From contig WBZZ01002394.1 of NCBI GenBank assembly GCA_019918135.1, forward strand, positions 98,501-162,500: a stretch of 64,000 bases of DNA, read 5' to 3'. The notes under the pieces were generated by a model, which searched no databases, was not told the origin of the DNA, and saw nothing but the letters and a program-made list of their open reading frames with translations. This document shows positions 46,810 to 58,403 of the stretch, piece after piece (positions within the stretch are counted from its first letter, which is position 1; the number at the start of each line of letters is the position of its first letter). This DNA comes from Paulinella micropora. Its lineage: Eukaryota > Cercozoa > Imbricatea > Euglyphida > Paulinellidae. The position numbers and the translations under genes are program-made.

Positions 46810-49800
46810 ATGGCCAGCGACATTGGCCGTCTACTACTCTCAATGGATTACAAATACGCGAAGCACGGAGCTACCACTGTGGCCCTTATGGGACAAGGTA
46901 GAATCGCCGAAGACCTGGACAATCCCCGTGGGAATGCCTCTTCGACGGGCTCTGGCCCGATGTCCCAGGATGGGAGGATGAGGGCTCGCGTATATGACGG
47001 AATTCCTGAACCACGTGGAGAGGCTATCTTAGCTGCGCCTCATCCTTCCTCCCCAAACCTGGCACACGGGTCGGCGCTTCAACATAAGGCGAGCGGCGCT
47101 ATATGGCAGATGGCACCGCCGCCTCGACGGTACCGGCGGGTAGATCGGTACGACAAGGACGGGCGTAATCTGATTGTCTGGGGGCTCTCAGAACGCGCCA
47201 ATCTACAGGAGATCGCCTCTAAAATGAGCGGTCTTGGTCTGGTGGTCCCGGTAATGGAGTGGCAAGGCCAGCGAATGTTTCGTCACCTGGAGCTGGTCTA
47301 CGAGGACGATGACAGCAGGCAGACGGCGTTGCAGCAACTCAAACATCTCAAATTCTTCGGCAGAGGGATCAATGTGGCCCTTGGGCGCAGGTTCAGGGAC
47401 AGGGAACGTGTCCGAAGGCTTATTCGCATCCATCTGCGTGGGGAAGCGGCGGTCCGGAAGGAGGAAGCTGCGACGGGATATCGCGTCTTGCCTCTGCATG
47501 AAGAATGTGTCGATGATGTGCAGGTGGTGTCTTCGGAATTGGCTGCCGATGCACCTAAGTGTGTGTCTGAGTGTGCTGATGTGCATGTGGTGCCCCTGCA
47601 TTCGGCGGCCAGTGCAGTGGGGGACCAACCTGCGCAAGCACCTGCAGAGGGGGGCAGCACGAGGGCGGAAGCCAAGCGCGGCCGTCGGGTCCGGAAACGA
47701 GCCAAGAAGCATCGCTCCAAGCAGTTCGATACCGGCTTCAAGCTACTCGTCGCGAGTCACAACTGGCAGGGTAAAACGGGATACGACAACGTAGGCACGG
47801 CGGAATGGGCATCATTCTACAAGCACGAGGGCTGGCTAGTCATCGGGGCTCAGGAGCACCGCATGGGCAAGAAGCAACTTTCCAAATGCAGCCTGGATGG
47901 ATTCCGGATTTTTGGAAAACCTGCGGAGGTCAGCGAGAAAAATCGCTGCAAGGGTGGGGTTCTATTCGCGGTGGCTAACTTCCTTGGTCCGTATTGCAAC
48001 CTGGTGTCAGCCCCCGTCGACCACCGGCAGCAAGTGTGGCTGCGTATCGCCTCGGGTGTTACCGGCGCTCACGATATCTATGTGGGCAACGGCTACTTTC
48101 CCCAGGAAACGCAGGAAGAAGAGTCGTCAGAGGCGTATGCGGCCTGGCAGGCAGCTATAGCTTTTTTTGGAGCCAAAGGTCTTGTGGTCACGGTGGCGGA
48201 TGCCAACGCGAAGCTCGGGCCGGCATGCAGCCGAAAAGAGGAGGGCATCGTCGGTCAGCACGGGGAGGTCGATCATAAGGGAGCACCGGTACGTTCGGAG
48301 AACGGCAAGAGACTCGCGGCTGTCCTCGTCGCTTCGGGACTGCGAAATCTGAGCGGCTTCTCGTGCCCAGTGGAAGGGTCCTACTGGTGGTCCCGGCGTG
48401 AGCAGCGCGGCATGGGCACAGGCAAGCACCTCCTCGATTACATCTGCGCGTCGCCTGGCTTGGCATCTGGAGCAAAGTTCGGAGTATGCGAAGATGATCT
48501 TGATACGGACCACAAGGCAGTATGGGCCGAACTGACGTGGAGCGGCCAGCGCCGGCCAAAGCGGGCTGCGAAACCTTACAGGTCCTTTCGTGTTGATAAG
48601 CTTATTGGTGCTGGTGTCTCGGGTAATGATCACGCTGCGAAGCAAGCGCTGGATTATCTACGCGACAAGTTCGATGACGTATTCCAGCATTGCCTACAGA
48701 AGCTTGGAGTGCATCAGCTGCCTGAGCTTGACCTATCGGGTGGTGCCGACAGCCAACGGGTGGTAGATGACGTCACCGAGCGAGTGGCGCAGTCCTTCCG
48801 AATGGCGGCGCACCGGGTCCTTGGCTCCAGATGTATACGACCCCGTTTCACCAACAATTGGTTCGACGGGGAGCTAAAGGAGCTCATTCAGCAGCGCCGG
48901 GAGGCCTACGCAGCATACAGGAGGGATGAATCGAATGCGGAAGCCCGTCTGAATTGGCTACGGCTCCGCAAGCAAATTCGGAAGGCAACTCGGGCCAAGA
49001 AGTCCGCCTCCTTCAAGCAAGTGCAGGAAGAAGCGGTCAAATGTCAACGCGAGCAATCCTCAAAGCGCTTTTGGCTACTCGCGAAGCGGCTTGGCGGGGC
49101 ACGCAGAACGAAGGTCTCCGCGCCGGTGCAAAGGGAGGATGGCTCACTGGCGTGTACGCTGCCGGAAAAGGTCGCTCGGTGGGAGGAATTTCGGAAAAAT
49201 TCGGTGAAGCCACGGGAAAATCCGGCAAGTGCGGCTGTTGTGGTGGAGTGCTGTGCAGAAGCAGGCTCGTTGGAGTGGGAGGAAGCCGAAGCTAAGCGGC
49301 AGTTCCACTGGAACGATCGCTTCAGAGATGAGGTGGCCCGGGCTATGAAGGAGCACGAAGTAGGTGAAGACACTTGCGAAGAGCTGGACAAGCCGTTCAC
49401 GCAAGAGGAGGTCCTTGCAAGGCAACGTGCCCTGAATAACCACAAAGCTTGTGGCGAGGACAAAGTGAAGAACGAGATGCTCAAGTATGGCGGCGCCTAC
49501 ATCAATGGCTACTTAACGCAGTACTTCAACTGGATTCGAGAAGCCGAGAGGACTCCAAAAGCTTGGGGCAAGGGAATCATCGTCAATATCCCCAAGGGTG
49601 GGGATCCTACGGATCCTGACAACTGGAGGGATATCTCGATTATTAGTTGCCTTGGTAAGCTGTATCTGTCCTTATTAGCTACTCGTCTAACGCTCTTCGT
49701 GGATGGCCCGGATAAGCTACGTCCAGAGCAGGGAGGCTTCCGCCCGGGGCGTCGCACTACGGATCAGGTCTTTACCCTTTGGCAGAGGTTGAAGGGGCGT

Positions 49801-51918
49801 CAGCAGCAGAAGCGGGAGTCGTATGTCCTGTTCGTCGATCTACGCAAGGCTTTCCCGTCTGTTTGGAGAGATGGTCTATTTGAGAGGCTCTGGAAGCTGG
49901 GTGTAAGGGGCAAGTTCTGGCGCACGCTACGCAGGTGCTACGAGCAGACTTCGTCGCAAGTGCTAGTTGATGGAGCACTCACCCCCGAAGTACTGGAGGG
50001 TGTAGGCGTCCAACAGGGGTCCCCTCTCTCTCCCACACTCTTCAACGTCTTTATGGATGAGCTGTGTGATCGGCTGGCGAGTGCCCTCAAGATCACGGAT
50101 GTGAAGCGGCTGAACGACATCAAGGCACTTCTATACGCGGACGACGTGGCCCTCATCGCTCACAGTCGCACCGAGCTCCAGAAGATGGTCAATGTTGTGG
50201 CCAAGTTCGCGGAAGATTACCGGCTGGAAGTCAACTTGAAGCCAGGCAAGACGGAAATCATGCCCGTTTACACGTCGAGCAAGGCGAAACGACCAAGTAT
50301 CAGGGAGCGAGGTGAGCCCGTGGTGTGGTTTCGCGGCCAGAAGCTTTGTGTCACCAGTCAGTACAAGTACCTGGGAGTGGTTATCACCGACGACCTGAAG
50401 TGGAAGGAGCAGGCCCTGCGGGCTACGCGTGTCACTGAAGTCGCCACCGCAGGTTGGTACTCTTTGTGGTGTGCAGGTGAGATACAAGCTAGGTATCGTC
50501 TCATGTGCTGGAATCAACTTGTGGGGGCCAAGCTGAAGTACGCCTTCGATGTCTGGCGTGCCCCCGTATCGCAGCTCACCAAGCTGGAGGCAGCAATGCT
50601 GCGCCCCATGAGGATGATTCTCGGCATCAGCCCTAAGACAAGCAAGTGGATTACACTCTTTCTGGCGCGCTCTTTGAGTGCGGAGCGTTTGCGGCGGGCG
50701 GCGCAACTGAAGTTCTATGGACGGCTGCGTGTTCTACCGGAGAAGCGATTTCCTGTCATCGCATCTCAAGTCAAATCCGACTGGACTGCGGAGGCCGAAG
50801 GCGCTATCAGGGACTCAATGGATCTACAACAAGGGCTTCAGGAGCTCCTAAATAGCTCAGAGAAGGACCTCGAGGGTTGGTGTTCGACTGTGGACAAGTG
50901 GGCCCTTCAGCAGGACGTCAAGATGGTGCAGCAACTGATGTGGGACAAGCGAGAGGCAGGCAGCGATCTTACTGATGGCCTGCGAGTCATCCTAAGACAA
51001 GTCTTTGGAACTAAGGAGTTCCCAAGATGGGTAGCCCTTGATGATGCGCATTATAATCTGCTTCGGAGAAGGTTGCTCAGCTGCAACAACCGCCTTCGGT
51101 TGTACCGCAGCAAGTTGGTCAGTGGCATGTCCCCTCGCTGCTTCTGTTGTCATGATGATGTCAATGAGTCCCTTGCGCACTTCTTATGGGATTGCCCCAT
51201 GCATGAGGGGAGACGTAAGCAGCTGTTGCTGAGTATGCAGAGGCTCGGTGGCATGGCTGTGGGGGTTGCTGAGGGTGATGGAGGGAGTGAGGAGGGTGGT
51301 GAGGTCGTAGGTGGTGAGGTTGTGGTGGAGGATGTGTTGCTTGGGCGGGAGCGGGAGGGCTATGTGCGGCAGGGTTGGGATGATATGTCGCCTGTGGATC
51401 AATCACGATTGTTTTGTAAGTTTTTTCAGGGGAAGTCGCGCTTCCGCAGTAACTTTAGGCTTGCTGCGTTGTTAGGGGTTACAGCGTTGCGTCCCCCTCC
51501 AAAGTTGGATGTGTTGTTTGGATCATATGTGTCTGAGTGTTGGTCTGCTAGGGAGGGTAAAAGGGAGGAGCTTGGGGTGGAGGATGGGGGCGAGGAGGTG
51601 ATTGACCTCACTGAGGTTCCATCAGCTTCTGTCCCACCCTCTGCCCCAAGTGACGTTGATGTTGCGCGGCGCGGCCGTCCGCGCAGTGTGGACGTCCTGG
51701 CTAGAGAGAGGGGTTCGGGAGCGCAGCGTAGTGTCTCCGAGTTCTTCTCTTCAGCTAACACCCTCGCATCTAGCTCTTCATGCACTTCACAGCCCCCATC
51801 TGCCCCTGCTGTTGCTGTTGCTGCTATGTCTGTTTGGTGTTCTGACAATGCGTTGGGATCGGCTGACCCCGGTGACCCAATGGAGGCACATGTCCAGGAT
51901 CTGGATCTGATGCTATAG
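46810..51918 (+). CDS. LINE polyprotein: RRM-like, AP endonuclease, reverse transcriptase, zinc finger
   Basis: 1702 codons without a break; ATG at 46810. Domains: an RRM-like fold at about residues 117-205 (NLIVWGL ... FFGRGINVALG); an endonuclease/exonuclease/phosphatase domain at about 309-570 with GAQEHRMGKK, VADANAKLG, LDYICASP and DTDHKAVWAEL; RT at about 915-1200 with VNIPKGGDPTDPDNWR, GGFRPGRRTTDQVF, FVDLRKAFPSV, QQGSPLSPTLFN and catalytic LYADDVALIA (near 1107); and a zf-RVT type CCHC finger at about 1443 (CFCCHDDVNESLAHFLWDC). No RNase H seen. The tail after residue 1500 is Gly/Glu/Ser-rich. The product would nick target DNA and reverse-transcribe its RNA there. The last 12 codons contain the 3' core shared with SINEs. 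Likely still competent by sequence. Confidence 0.93.
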   Translation: MASDIGRLLLSMDYKYAKHGATTVALMGQGRIAEDLDNPRGNASSTGSGPMSQDGRMRARVYDGIPEPRGEAILAAPHPSSPNLAHGSALQHKASGAIWQMAPPPRRYRRVDRYDKDGRNLIVWGLSERANLQEIASKMSGLGLVVPVMEWQGQRMFRHLELVYEDDDSRQTALQQLKHLKFFGRGINVALGRRFRDRERVRRLIRIHLRGEAAVRKEEAATGYRVLPLHEECVDDVQVVSSELAADAPKCVSECADVHVVPLHSAASAVGDQPAQAPAEGGSTRAEAKRGRRVRKRAKKHRSKQFDTGFKLLVASHNWQGKTGYDNVGTAEWASFYKHEGWLVIGAQEHRMGKKQLSKCSLDGFRIFGKPAEVSEKNRCKGGVLFAVANFLGPYCNLVSAPVDHRQQVWLRIASGVTGAHDIYVGNGYFPQETQEEESSEAYAAWQAAIAFFGAKGLVVTVADANAKLGPACSRKEEGIVGQHGEVDHKGAPVRSENGKRLAAVLVASGLRNLSGFSCPVEGSYWWSRREQRGMGTGKHLLDYICASPGLASGAKFGVCEDDLDTDHKAVWAELTWSGQRRPKRAAKPYRSFRVDKLIGAGVSGNDHAAKQALDYLRDKFDDVFQHCLQKLGVHQLPELDLSGGADSQRVVDDVTERVAQSFRMAAHRVLGSRCIRPRFTNNWFDGELKELIQQRREAYAAYRRDESNAEARLNWLRLRKQIRKATRAKKSASFKQVQEEAVKCQREQSSKRFWLLAKRLGGARRTKVSAPVQREDGSLACTLPEKVARWEEFRKNSVKPRENPASAAVVVECCAEAGSLEWEEAEAKRQFHWNDRFRDEVARAMKEHEVGEDTCEELDKPFTQEEVLARQRALNNHKACGEDKVKNEMLKYGGAYINGYLTQYFNWIREAERTPKAWGKGIIVNIPKGGDPTDPDNWRDISIISCLGKLYLSLLATRLTLFVDGPDKLRPEQGGFRPGRRTTDQVFTLWQRLKGRQQQKRESYVLFVDLRKAFPSVWRDGLFERLWKLGVRGKFWRTLRRCYEQTSSQVLVDGALTPEVLEGVGVQQGSPLSPTLFNVFMDELCDRLASALKITDVKRLNDIKALLYADDVALIAHSRTELQKMVNVVAKFAEDYRLEVNLKPGKTEIMPVYTSSKAKRPSIRERGEPVVWFRGQKLCVTSQYKYLGVVITDDLKWKEQALRATRVTEVATAGWYSLWCAGEIQARYRLMCWNQLVGAKLKYAFDVWRAPVSQLTKLEAAMLRPMRMILGISPKTSKWITLFLARSLSAERLRRAAQLKFYGRLRVLPEKRFPVIASQVKSDWTAEAEGAIRDSMDLQQGLQELLNSSEKDLEGWCSTVDKWALQQDVKMVQQLMWDKREAGSDLTDGLRVILRQVFGTKEFPRWVALDDAHYNLLRRRLLSCNNRLRLYRSKLVSGMSPRCFCCHDDVNESLAHFLWDCPMHEGRRKQLLLSMQRLGGMAVGVAEGDGGSEEGGEVVGGEVVVEDVLLGREREGYVRQGWDDMSPVDQSRLFCKFFQGKSRFRSNFRLAALLGVTALRPPPKLDVLFGSYVSECWSAREGKREELGVEDGGEEVIDLTEVPSASVPPSAPSDVDVARRGRPRSVDVLARERGSGAQRSVSEFFSSANTLASSSSCTSQPPSAPAVAVAAMSVWCSDNALGSADPGDPMEAHVQDLDLML

Positions 51919-51930
51919 TCTGAGGAAGCC

Positions 51931-51931
<1 letters not shown>
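51890..51931 (+). promoter_or_regulatory. Candidate LINE 3' recognition core (overlaps the ORF end)
   Basis: AATGGAGGCACATGTCC lies in the final codons (MEAHVQ...), followed by the stop and 13 nt of UTR. S3 has the same stretch; S1 has GATGGAGGCGCATGTGCAG, which would encode the same MEAHVQ with synonymous changes; S5 has GATGGAGGCGCATGGCCC. All sit within about 60 nt of the tail. Confidence 0.6.
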
Positions 51932-51964
<33 letters not shown>

Positions 51965-51966
<2 letters not shown>

Positions 51967-52562
51967 ACATTATCATTGTTATGTGTTATTAATAATTCTG
52001 AAAGCGGTTTGTTTACTAATAAATCTGGTATTAATAATTCTGAAAGTGAAGTTTGTTTATGTATTAAAATTAAGTTATTTTCATGTGTACGGGTACAATA
52101 TATTTTAAGACCTCGTAAGCCGGGTTACAATGGTACGATATATATATACAAGAAAAAAAATTGAAAAGAAACTTCTTTCTTAAAAAAATATTAAAAAAGT
52201 TCAACGTATAAAAAGTCTCCAACATATAAAAAATTTCGACACAAAAAAAAAAAAAGTTCTACCTGCAAGAAAAGTTCAGCGGCTGAAGTTGATTTTTCCG
52301 GTCGAACTTTTTTTTCCTGTCGAACTTTTTTTTCCTGTTGAACTTTTTTTCCGGTTGAACTTTTTTTTCCTGTTGAATTTGTTTTCCAGTTGATCTAGTA
52401 AAAGTGACATCACTTGAATGTCGCCAGTTATAAGTTTTGTTTATATATAATAAAATAAAAATTTCAACAAGTATAAAAGTTCAACCTATACAAAAGGTTC
52501 GACCGGACATATGACAAAAGTTCAAACGAATAAAAAAAAGATCAACAGTAAGAATTTTCATA
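51965..52562. other. AT-rich left flank of piggyBac (unit 2)
   Basis: Counterpart of 22997-23597, starting CAACATTATC right after the LINE tail. Small homopolymer differences only. No gene seen. Confidence 0.6.
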
Positions 52563-52566
52563 TTAA

Positions 52567-55431
52567 CCCTTAACCGGTTTGCCACTTTTGGGGATCTAAA
52601 GCCACGTTTGGGGATCCGACCCAATTTCAAGTTTTTTATCCCTATTTGTGGTTTTTGACAGTTATATTATTAAATTCAATTGAATTAAACCCGGTGGAAG
52701 CTAATTGTGTAAAAAAAACCGTTCTTTAATAACTAATAAAACCTTGACAATCATTGTCACAACGGCTGCCTCTTACATTTCCCAGATGGAACGAAATGAT
52801 TGACTGTGTGCCACGGAAAACATTCTCCAGTTCGGCAAAAAAAATAGCGACAATCGCTGCAATAAGCACTGGTACGCTTGCGGATTCCATTACTAGCACA
52901 CACCGCACAACAAACCGAGTTCTGCTTACCCGCGCCGCGCTTACCATCACTCGCCTCGTTTGTAAGACTTACCAAATAGCCAGGGCATATCACACGCTTG
53001 CCCCTCGCTGCGCTCCTAGAACCTCCAAAAAGCCCCGCATAAGACACCAAACCCTCAATAAGTTCCTTGAGCATGTCTTTGCGTGTTTTTTCTTCATGAA
53101 ACTGTTTGTAGATGATAGTTGTGTTTGTAACCGCAACATCTAACAAACCCGCAAATAACTTGAATCAAGGCTTGTTGAATCTTACCGCCTTCTCAACTCC
53201 GTAACGAAGTCGTAACTGATCGCCTGTATCAACGCCGCCCATGTGCTGAGTGTATGTCTTGCAAATTTCAAAACAATTCACTCGAACCGTAGCTCCACCC
53301 CCCCCCATGCAGCCTCCTTTCGACGTGGCTCATGGTACCCCCCAACACAGTTGACAAAAAATAAACCACCTGGGTGTCTTTCCAAGCAACAGCATGCATA
53401 GTGACTCCGTTATGACTCCAAGTGGCCATTGCGGACGTGCCCCGGTCACTATTCTTCTTGACTTCGTCCAGTAGCTCCTTTGCCGCCCTCAGCCCGGGTT
53501 TGATAACAGTGCCAATGCAGTTGATGCCCCTCTTTAGGACACAGTCAAAAAACAACTGCAGCCCTGTGTAAAACCTATCTAAAGCGATGATCCTGCTGCT
53601 TTGGTCGATGCCAGCTAGGTCTAAAAGCTTCATAACAACTGCATACGTCATTCCGTGCCCAGAATCGTCCTGCACCGTTCCCTCACCCTCATAACAAAGC
53701 AGCGTATAAAAATAGCCTGTTACTGAACAGCACAGAGCAAACAGTTTGAATCCCCATTTGATGGGTTTTTTCGGTAAGTATTGCCTGAGGTAGGTACGCC
53801 CTTTAAAAGGGATCATTCCCTCGTCGATTGACACCCACTGACCCAATTCCCACAGCCTAGGAAAATTTTCTTGTACAATCTCAATAAAGACTCGAACATT
53901 GAAAAGTTTGTCATACTGAGGGGAGTCACGAGGAGCTGCCAGACGGGGGTCGGTGAGATGAAAATAACGTTTGATATTCTGATACCTCACGTACCCCATG
54001 ATGCTTGCAAGGTCTGGCCACTGCCAGAAGTCTGACACAGCGCCAATCCAATAATCTGTTTCAGCAGGCAACCCCATCACCCCCATCATTATAAGGATCG
54101 CCAAAAATGAAAGTATGTCAGATAGTGTCACGGGTACCCAAGGCCGCTGACGCTCTGAGGGGTTGAGATTACGTTTCCAGGTTGCATACTTGTTGGTGTT
54201 TCTTGTGACATTCTGCCAGAATTGCGTGGGTAAGAACATAAAGAAAATATCCACCATACTGAGGAGGTCCGGGGAACGCACAGAAAGTGATGCCCTGGAC
54301 TGCCCTTCGAATGCCGGCAGCACACGAGGAGGTGCAACACCCACCTTCCATTCTTTGACATCTTTGAACTCACTGGCAGGTAGGCTATCGCCTTCGTCAA
54401 TCTCTAGTGCCGGATCCTCCTCCTCGTCTTCACCAGACCCCTCATCTTCTTCGACATCATCGTCACTGACAAGTGAGTCGCTGGGATGAGGGGCTCGTTT
54501 GTTGTCCATATCTCCTTCTTTTTGATCCTCTTCATCGATTGAACTACCCGACTCATCCCCCGACTCTGGCGGTCTGTTGGAAAACAGTACAGTAAGGAAT
54601 ACTGACAGCCAACGCCGATGCATGTATGGAAGTACAGAAATCTACTATACTTCCAGCATCGTCCTTGGCCGAGAACAAAACAGAAGCAAATTGCACAAAA
54701 TAGCTGAAACCAGGTTGGGATAGGTACACATAGTCATCGTCATCAGGGTCGCTGGGTATCAAGCCGTCCTCACTGCAAACACGCAGAGAAACCATTCGAC
54801 ATCACAAGAAAAATTCGAGGTTCAAGAAAAACAAGTCTACCCAGCATTTATTGCATTTTTGGCATCTCCGTCGATTTCCTGGCCTTGCCCAAGTATGCCG
54901 TTATCGGCAGAGCCACTCCCTTCAATTCTGAATTTGATAATCTCCGAAGCAATCATCATGGAATCGTCTTCATCCTCCGCATCCCACTTCATCCAAAACT
55001 TGTCTTTTGTACGACCATACTGTCGAGAAACAGTACCCTCAATCTCCCTCGTCTTCCAGTCATCAGGCCATTTTTGTTTGGCATAAGCCTCACCAAATTC
55101 CCTGACCGGAAGACGCACACGGACTGTGAGAAGCTCTTGGTGCGCAGACATGATGTTGAAAAAAAAAAAAAAAGGTCCCCGCCACGTAAAAAAAGGCAAC
55201 GAAAATTCGTGAAAAAAAGTGGTTGGTGCCTGGTTTCAGTTTCATATTTAAGTCGCTTCTAGAAAAGCTACGACATTCTGGTTTTCACAGATAGCTTCCC
55301 CAACACGTAAATATTAAATTTGCAGCGTAGTACAACTTGTTTCGATTGGTATTTATGTTTTTATTCAACTCAAAAATTCAAACCACTTTTGGGGATTGAA
55401 GCCACTTTTGGGGATTGAAACCGGTTAAGGG
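52567..55431 (-). mobile_element. piggyBac-family DNA transposon (unit 2)
   Basis: 2,865 bp between TTAA at 52563-52566 and 55432-55435, with the same 14-bp inverted repeats and direct subterminal motifs as unit 1. The shared insertion site shows it moved before the duplication. Confidence 0.92.
52757..55151 (-). pseudogene. piggyBac transposase (unit 2), frameshift plus internal stop
   Basis: ATG at 55151; the same exon pattern as unit 1, with the third exon starting at 54573. The frame stays open through the first two catalytic Asp (SIDEGMIPFKGR; ALDRFYTG), where unit 1 is broken. It is then lost at a C-run near 53300 that has nine C against eight in unit 1, just before the GGVDTGDQ segment. 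The shared TGA in place of Trp is at about 53165. A Ser to Gly change occurs in the acidic N-terminus (near 54391). Confidence 0.88.
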
Positions 55432-55435
55432 TTAA

Positions 55436-58403
55436 AAAAGTTCTACCTATAAACAAAGTTGAATATGTATAAAAAGTTCAACAGTGTCGGCTTGAACTTT
55501 TTTTATAGGTTGAACTTTTTGATTAGGTTGAACTTTTTTTATAGGTTGAACTTTTTTAATAAGTTGGTTGACATCATTTGAATGTCAACAGTTATACAAT
55601 ATTTATTATCATAGATAAATTAATTAAAGGATCATGATTAATTAATCATGAAGATGATCAGCGGACTCGACCACTAAGTGACCTAAGAGATATGCTCACC
55701 TTATCATCATGAATGATGCCGTCATATCCTATTGATAACCTTCAGTGAATACGGAGGCTGACAGTATTAATAGCTTGCTATCAAGTTATAGCATCGGATC
55801 AATAGTATGATTATTAATATTTTACATAAGATTTCGAGTCCGGCAGAGCGGAGGTGTAATAGATGTATTAATAGTTAGTAGGGTGTTTTGGCCCGCAGGG
55901 TATGTGTACCTGAAGCAGTGAGGGGGGGTGGGGGCACCTACGCCCGTTGGGAAAAATGAAGGTCCGGGTAGGGAAACTAGCCTGTTAACCGGAGGCTACG
56001 GGATCCCAGTTGTCTACCACCATTTTACTGAGACTTCACTGAGATTCAAAAGAACCAAAAAGGAAACCAACCTCACCAAATTGGTAATATATGAACATAA
56101 AGGCAATTCGCCACCAGTACCAAAAAATATGGTAATACAGGAATAATTACTAAGTATTAAGTACATAGGAGAGTGACGCTACCGTGATTATACGGTTATG
56201 CTGTAGTGGATTAGGATCTGATTAACTTTCCCAATGCTCCCCCTTAATTAGGGCCTAGGACATCTCAGCAAACACACAGCCCGACGCATGAGGAGAATAA
56301 AGAGCAAAACTATCCCCATCCCAAGTGCAACACTAGCCAACACACAAGTCTCACCCTGTACTCAGATGAACAAAATTACTACTTAATAACAGCGAAAAAT
56401 TTGTTAGGTCTGACCAGAAGAAACATTCAAGCCATATCAGAAATCCCATACTTTCCTGAATCGCCCCTGGCGATAGGCTGTCCGGATACATCAACAAAAC
56501 ATATCAGACAATCAAAGTCAAATATAGTCCAAATACATCAACGTACCAATTGAATGGACAACAAACATTGCAGAACCTAACTTCGCTTCAAACGACAAAC
56601 ACAAAATGTACGACAAAGCATAAACAATTACTAGATGTAAATGCACGCAGTTACTATCCCCTTGCTTAACCCTAAGCCAAGCACCAAGCAACAGATAAAG
56701 TCGCAAGTTAATTACGTACAACAGCACCGCATGTAACCCAACAGGTAAAAGAAAAACAATGACGCCATGCATATGTATGCAAATCACCAATAATATGAAA
56801 TAAAGGCGAACACACGCTCACACACATAAAACGCTACCAATCAACGGTAAATTAGGACACAAGCAAAAGACACTGCCCTGAGGTCCGACTAAAAGAGCAG
56901 TCAAAATAAAAGTAATCAAGGGGAAAATTGCCGTCCACAATGAATTTGACGCGTGACCCGCCCCGGAGGGCGACCCACCGTCCAGCTTCACAGGGAACTC
57001 CCCTGCCCCGCCGCCCGGCTCCATGATTCAACACTCATGATCACTTCCAAAAGTCCAAAAAGCTCGCCACCGTGCCGCCATCTGCCCAGTGTGGCGCCTT
57101 TCCGCGTAGCGACATTAGATCAACAGCGAAGCTCCACCGTCCTCCCGCGCCTACCCGGCGCGACACACTGCTAAGTCATAACTACCAACTCCTGGCTCAT
57201 ATCGACAACCACTACCTACCAACACACGCCTTTGCCTCGGCCAACTGATCCAGAACATCCGACCGACGGGCAACACCACCAAAACCATGGGCTCATCTGA
57301 AATCATGATGCCCTCCACCTCTGCTGACACTCCAAATGGAAACATAAGCAACCACCCCCTGATAAAGGGAGAAGAAAGACTTTCGTCGCGCTCCGACCAT
57401 CACCAAGCAGAAAAAGGTTCCACATCTCCGGATGAATGGCCTCCCCCACCAAAGCGACTGCAAAAGACTGCAAATCTCCAACTGCACCATTGCAGAGGCA
57501 CTCAACAACCGTAAGCAAATTACGTCAAGAGCAGGGTCCACACCGAGCACCAAGTCAAATAACTTAAAGGACCAACCACCAAAGATCGGGTCTAACTAGC
57601 GGCAACACCGTAACCCGCTCCACCCGCGGCTCCACGCTGCCGCACAAAACCGATTCCACAGAACACAACTGCCGAAATAGCACAACCGATCCAGTCAACC
57701 GGCCGAAGCCAGAAAGCCAAATGTCCGTGTCCTTCATCCCTCCCTCCTGAATGAGGGTGAACAACCGCTGCCGAAAGCGACTCCAACCAATTCACTGTGG
57801 CTCCTGCCACCAACAGCTCTGAACTAAACGTCGCAAACAAGAATGTCCACCATGCCCCACAATCGGGGCCACCACCGCCTGTTGAAACGCACCCAGAAGG
57901 AAACCACCGCAGACGAACCAAAGCAAAGTAGCGGTGTCTGGCGCCATCCTCCCCCACGCTCGTTGCGTAGCTCCCACGATTCTAAGGCTCACACCACAAC
58001 ATGCACATCAGGTGCAACATCCCTAGAACTGCAAACTGAAAAACGAATTCCATCACCCGACAACAAATGCAAAGAACGAGTAGGAGGGGAGGCGGCCTGA
58101 TTTGGGGTCTGTCACAAAGACAGACCCACCGTTGAACCTTGCCATCGTCGCCGCTGCTCCGCGCCGTAGCCACGCAGCCGACAACTCCACCGAAATAACC
58201 ACTGAAGCGAATGAAACAGAAGTATGGCAATCCGCCCACCAAAATGATCGATGGGCTCACTGCCCACGCGCTAACCAAAAGTAAATTGTCCGCCAATCCA
58301 GTATGGCAAATATGTCCGAAAACAACAGGCGCGCCACAAGAATAGCCCCAACCAGGAGCTGAAGGTCCCTATGTAAGACCAGGCCAAAACAACGCCGACG
58401 AGC
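55436..58403. other. Right flank and A+C-rich block (unit 2)
   Basis: Counterpart of 26466-29429 with a few substitutions, for example GTCAACAG for GTCGACAG near 55586 and GACAACTCC for GACACCTCC near 58180. Includes the palindrome (55632-55651) and the GGGTCTGTC hairpin (58105-58127). No protein gene supported. Confidence 0.5.

Larger units (their letters stand above)
45817..51931 (+). mobile_element. Full-length non-LTR retrotransposon (LINE) inserted in (ATT)n
   Basis: About 6.1 kb: a 5' UTR of about 990 nt with two strong hairpins, one long ORF, a 13-nt 3' UTR (TCTGAGGAAGCCT) and an (ATT)n tail (51932-51964). Unit 1 has no LINE at this place. The ATT left of it (31 nt) and right of it (33 nt) add up to the 64 nt of the empty site at 22933-22996. 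Its first 50 nt resemble the 5' end of S5, and its last 45 nt resemble the 3' ends of S3 and S1. Confidence 0.92.

Noticed and set aside
47203-47741. Minus-strand frames of about 150-170 codons inside the LINE ORF
   Set aside because: Antisense shadows of a GC-rich coding frame.
53268-54623. An intact piggyBac transposase in unit 2
   Set aside because: The 451-codon frame is open but ends at a C-run frameshift before the third catalytic Asp, and the downstream TGA is also present.
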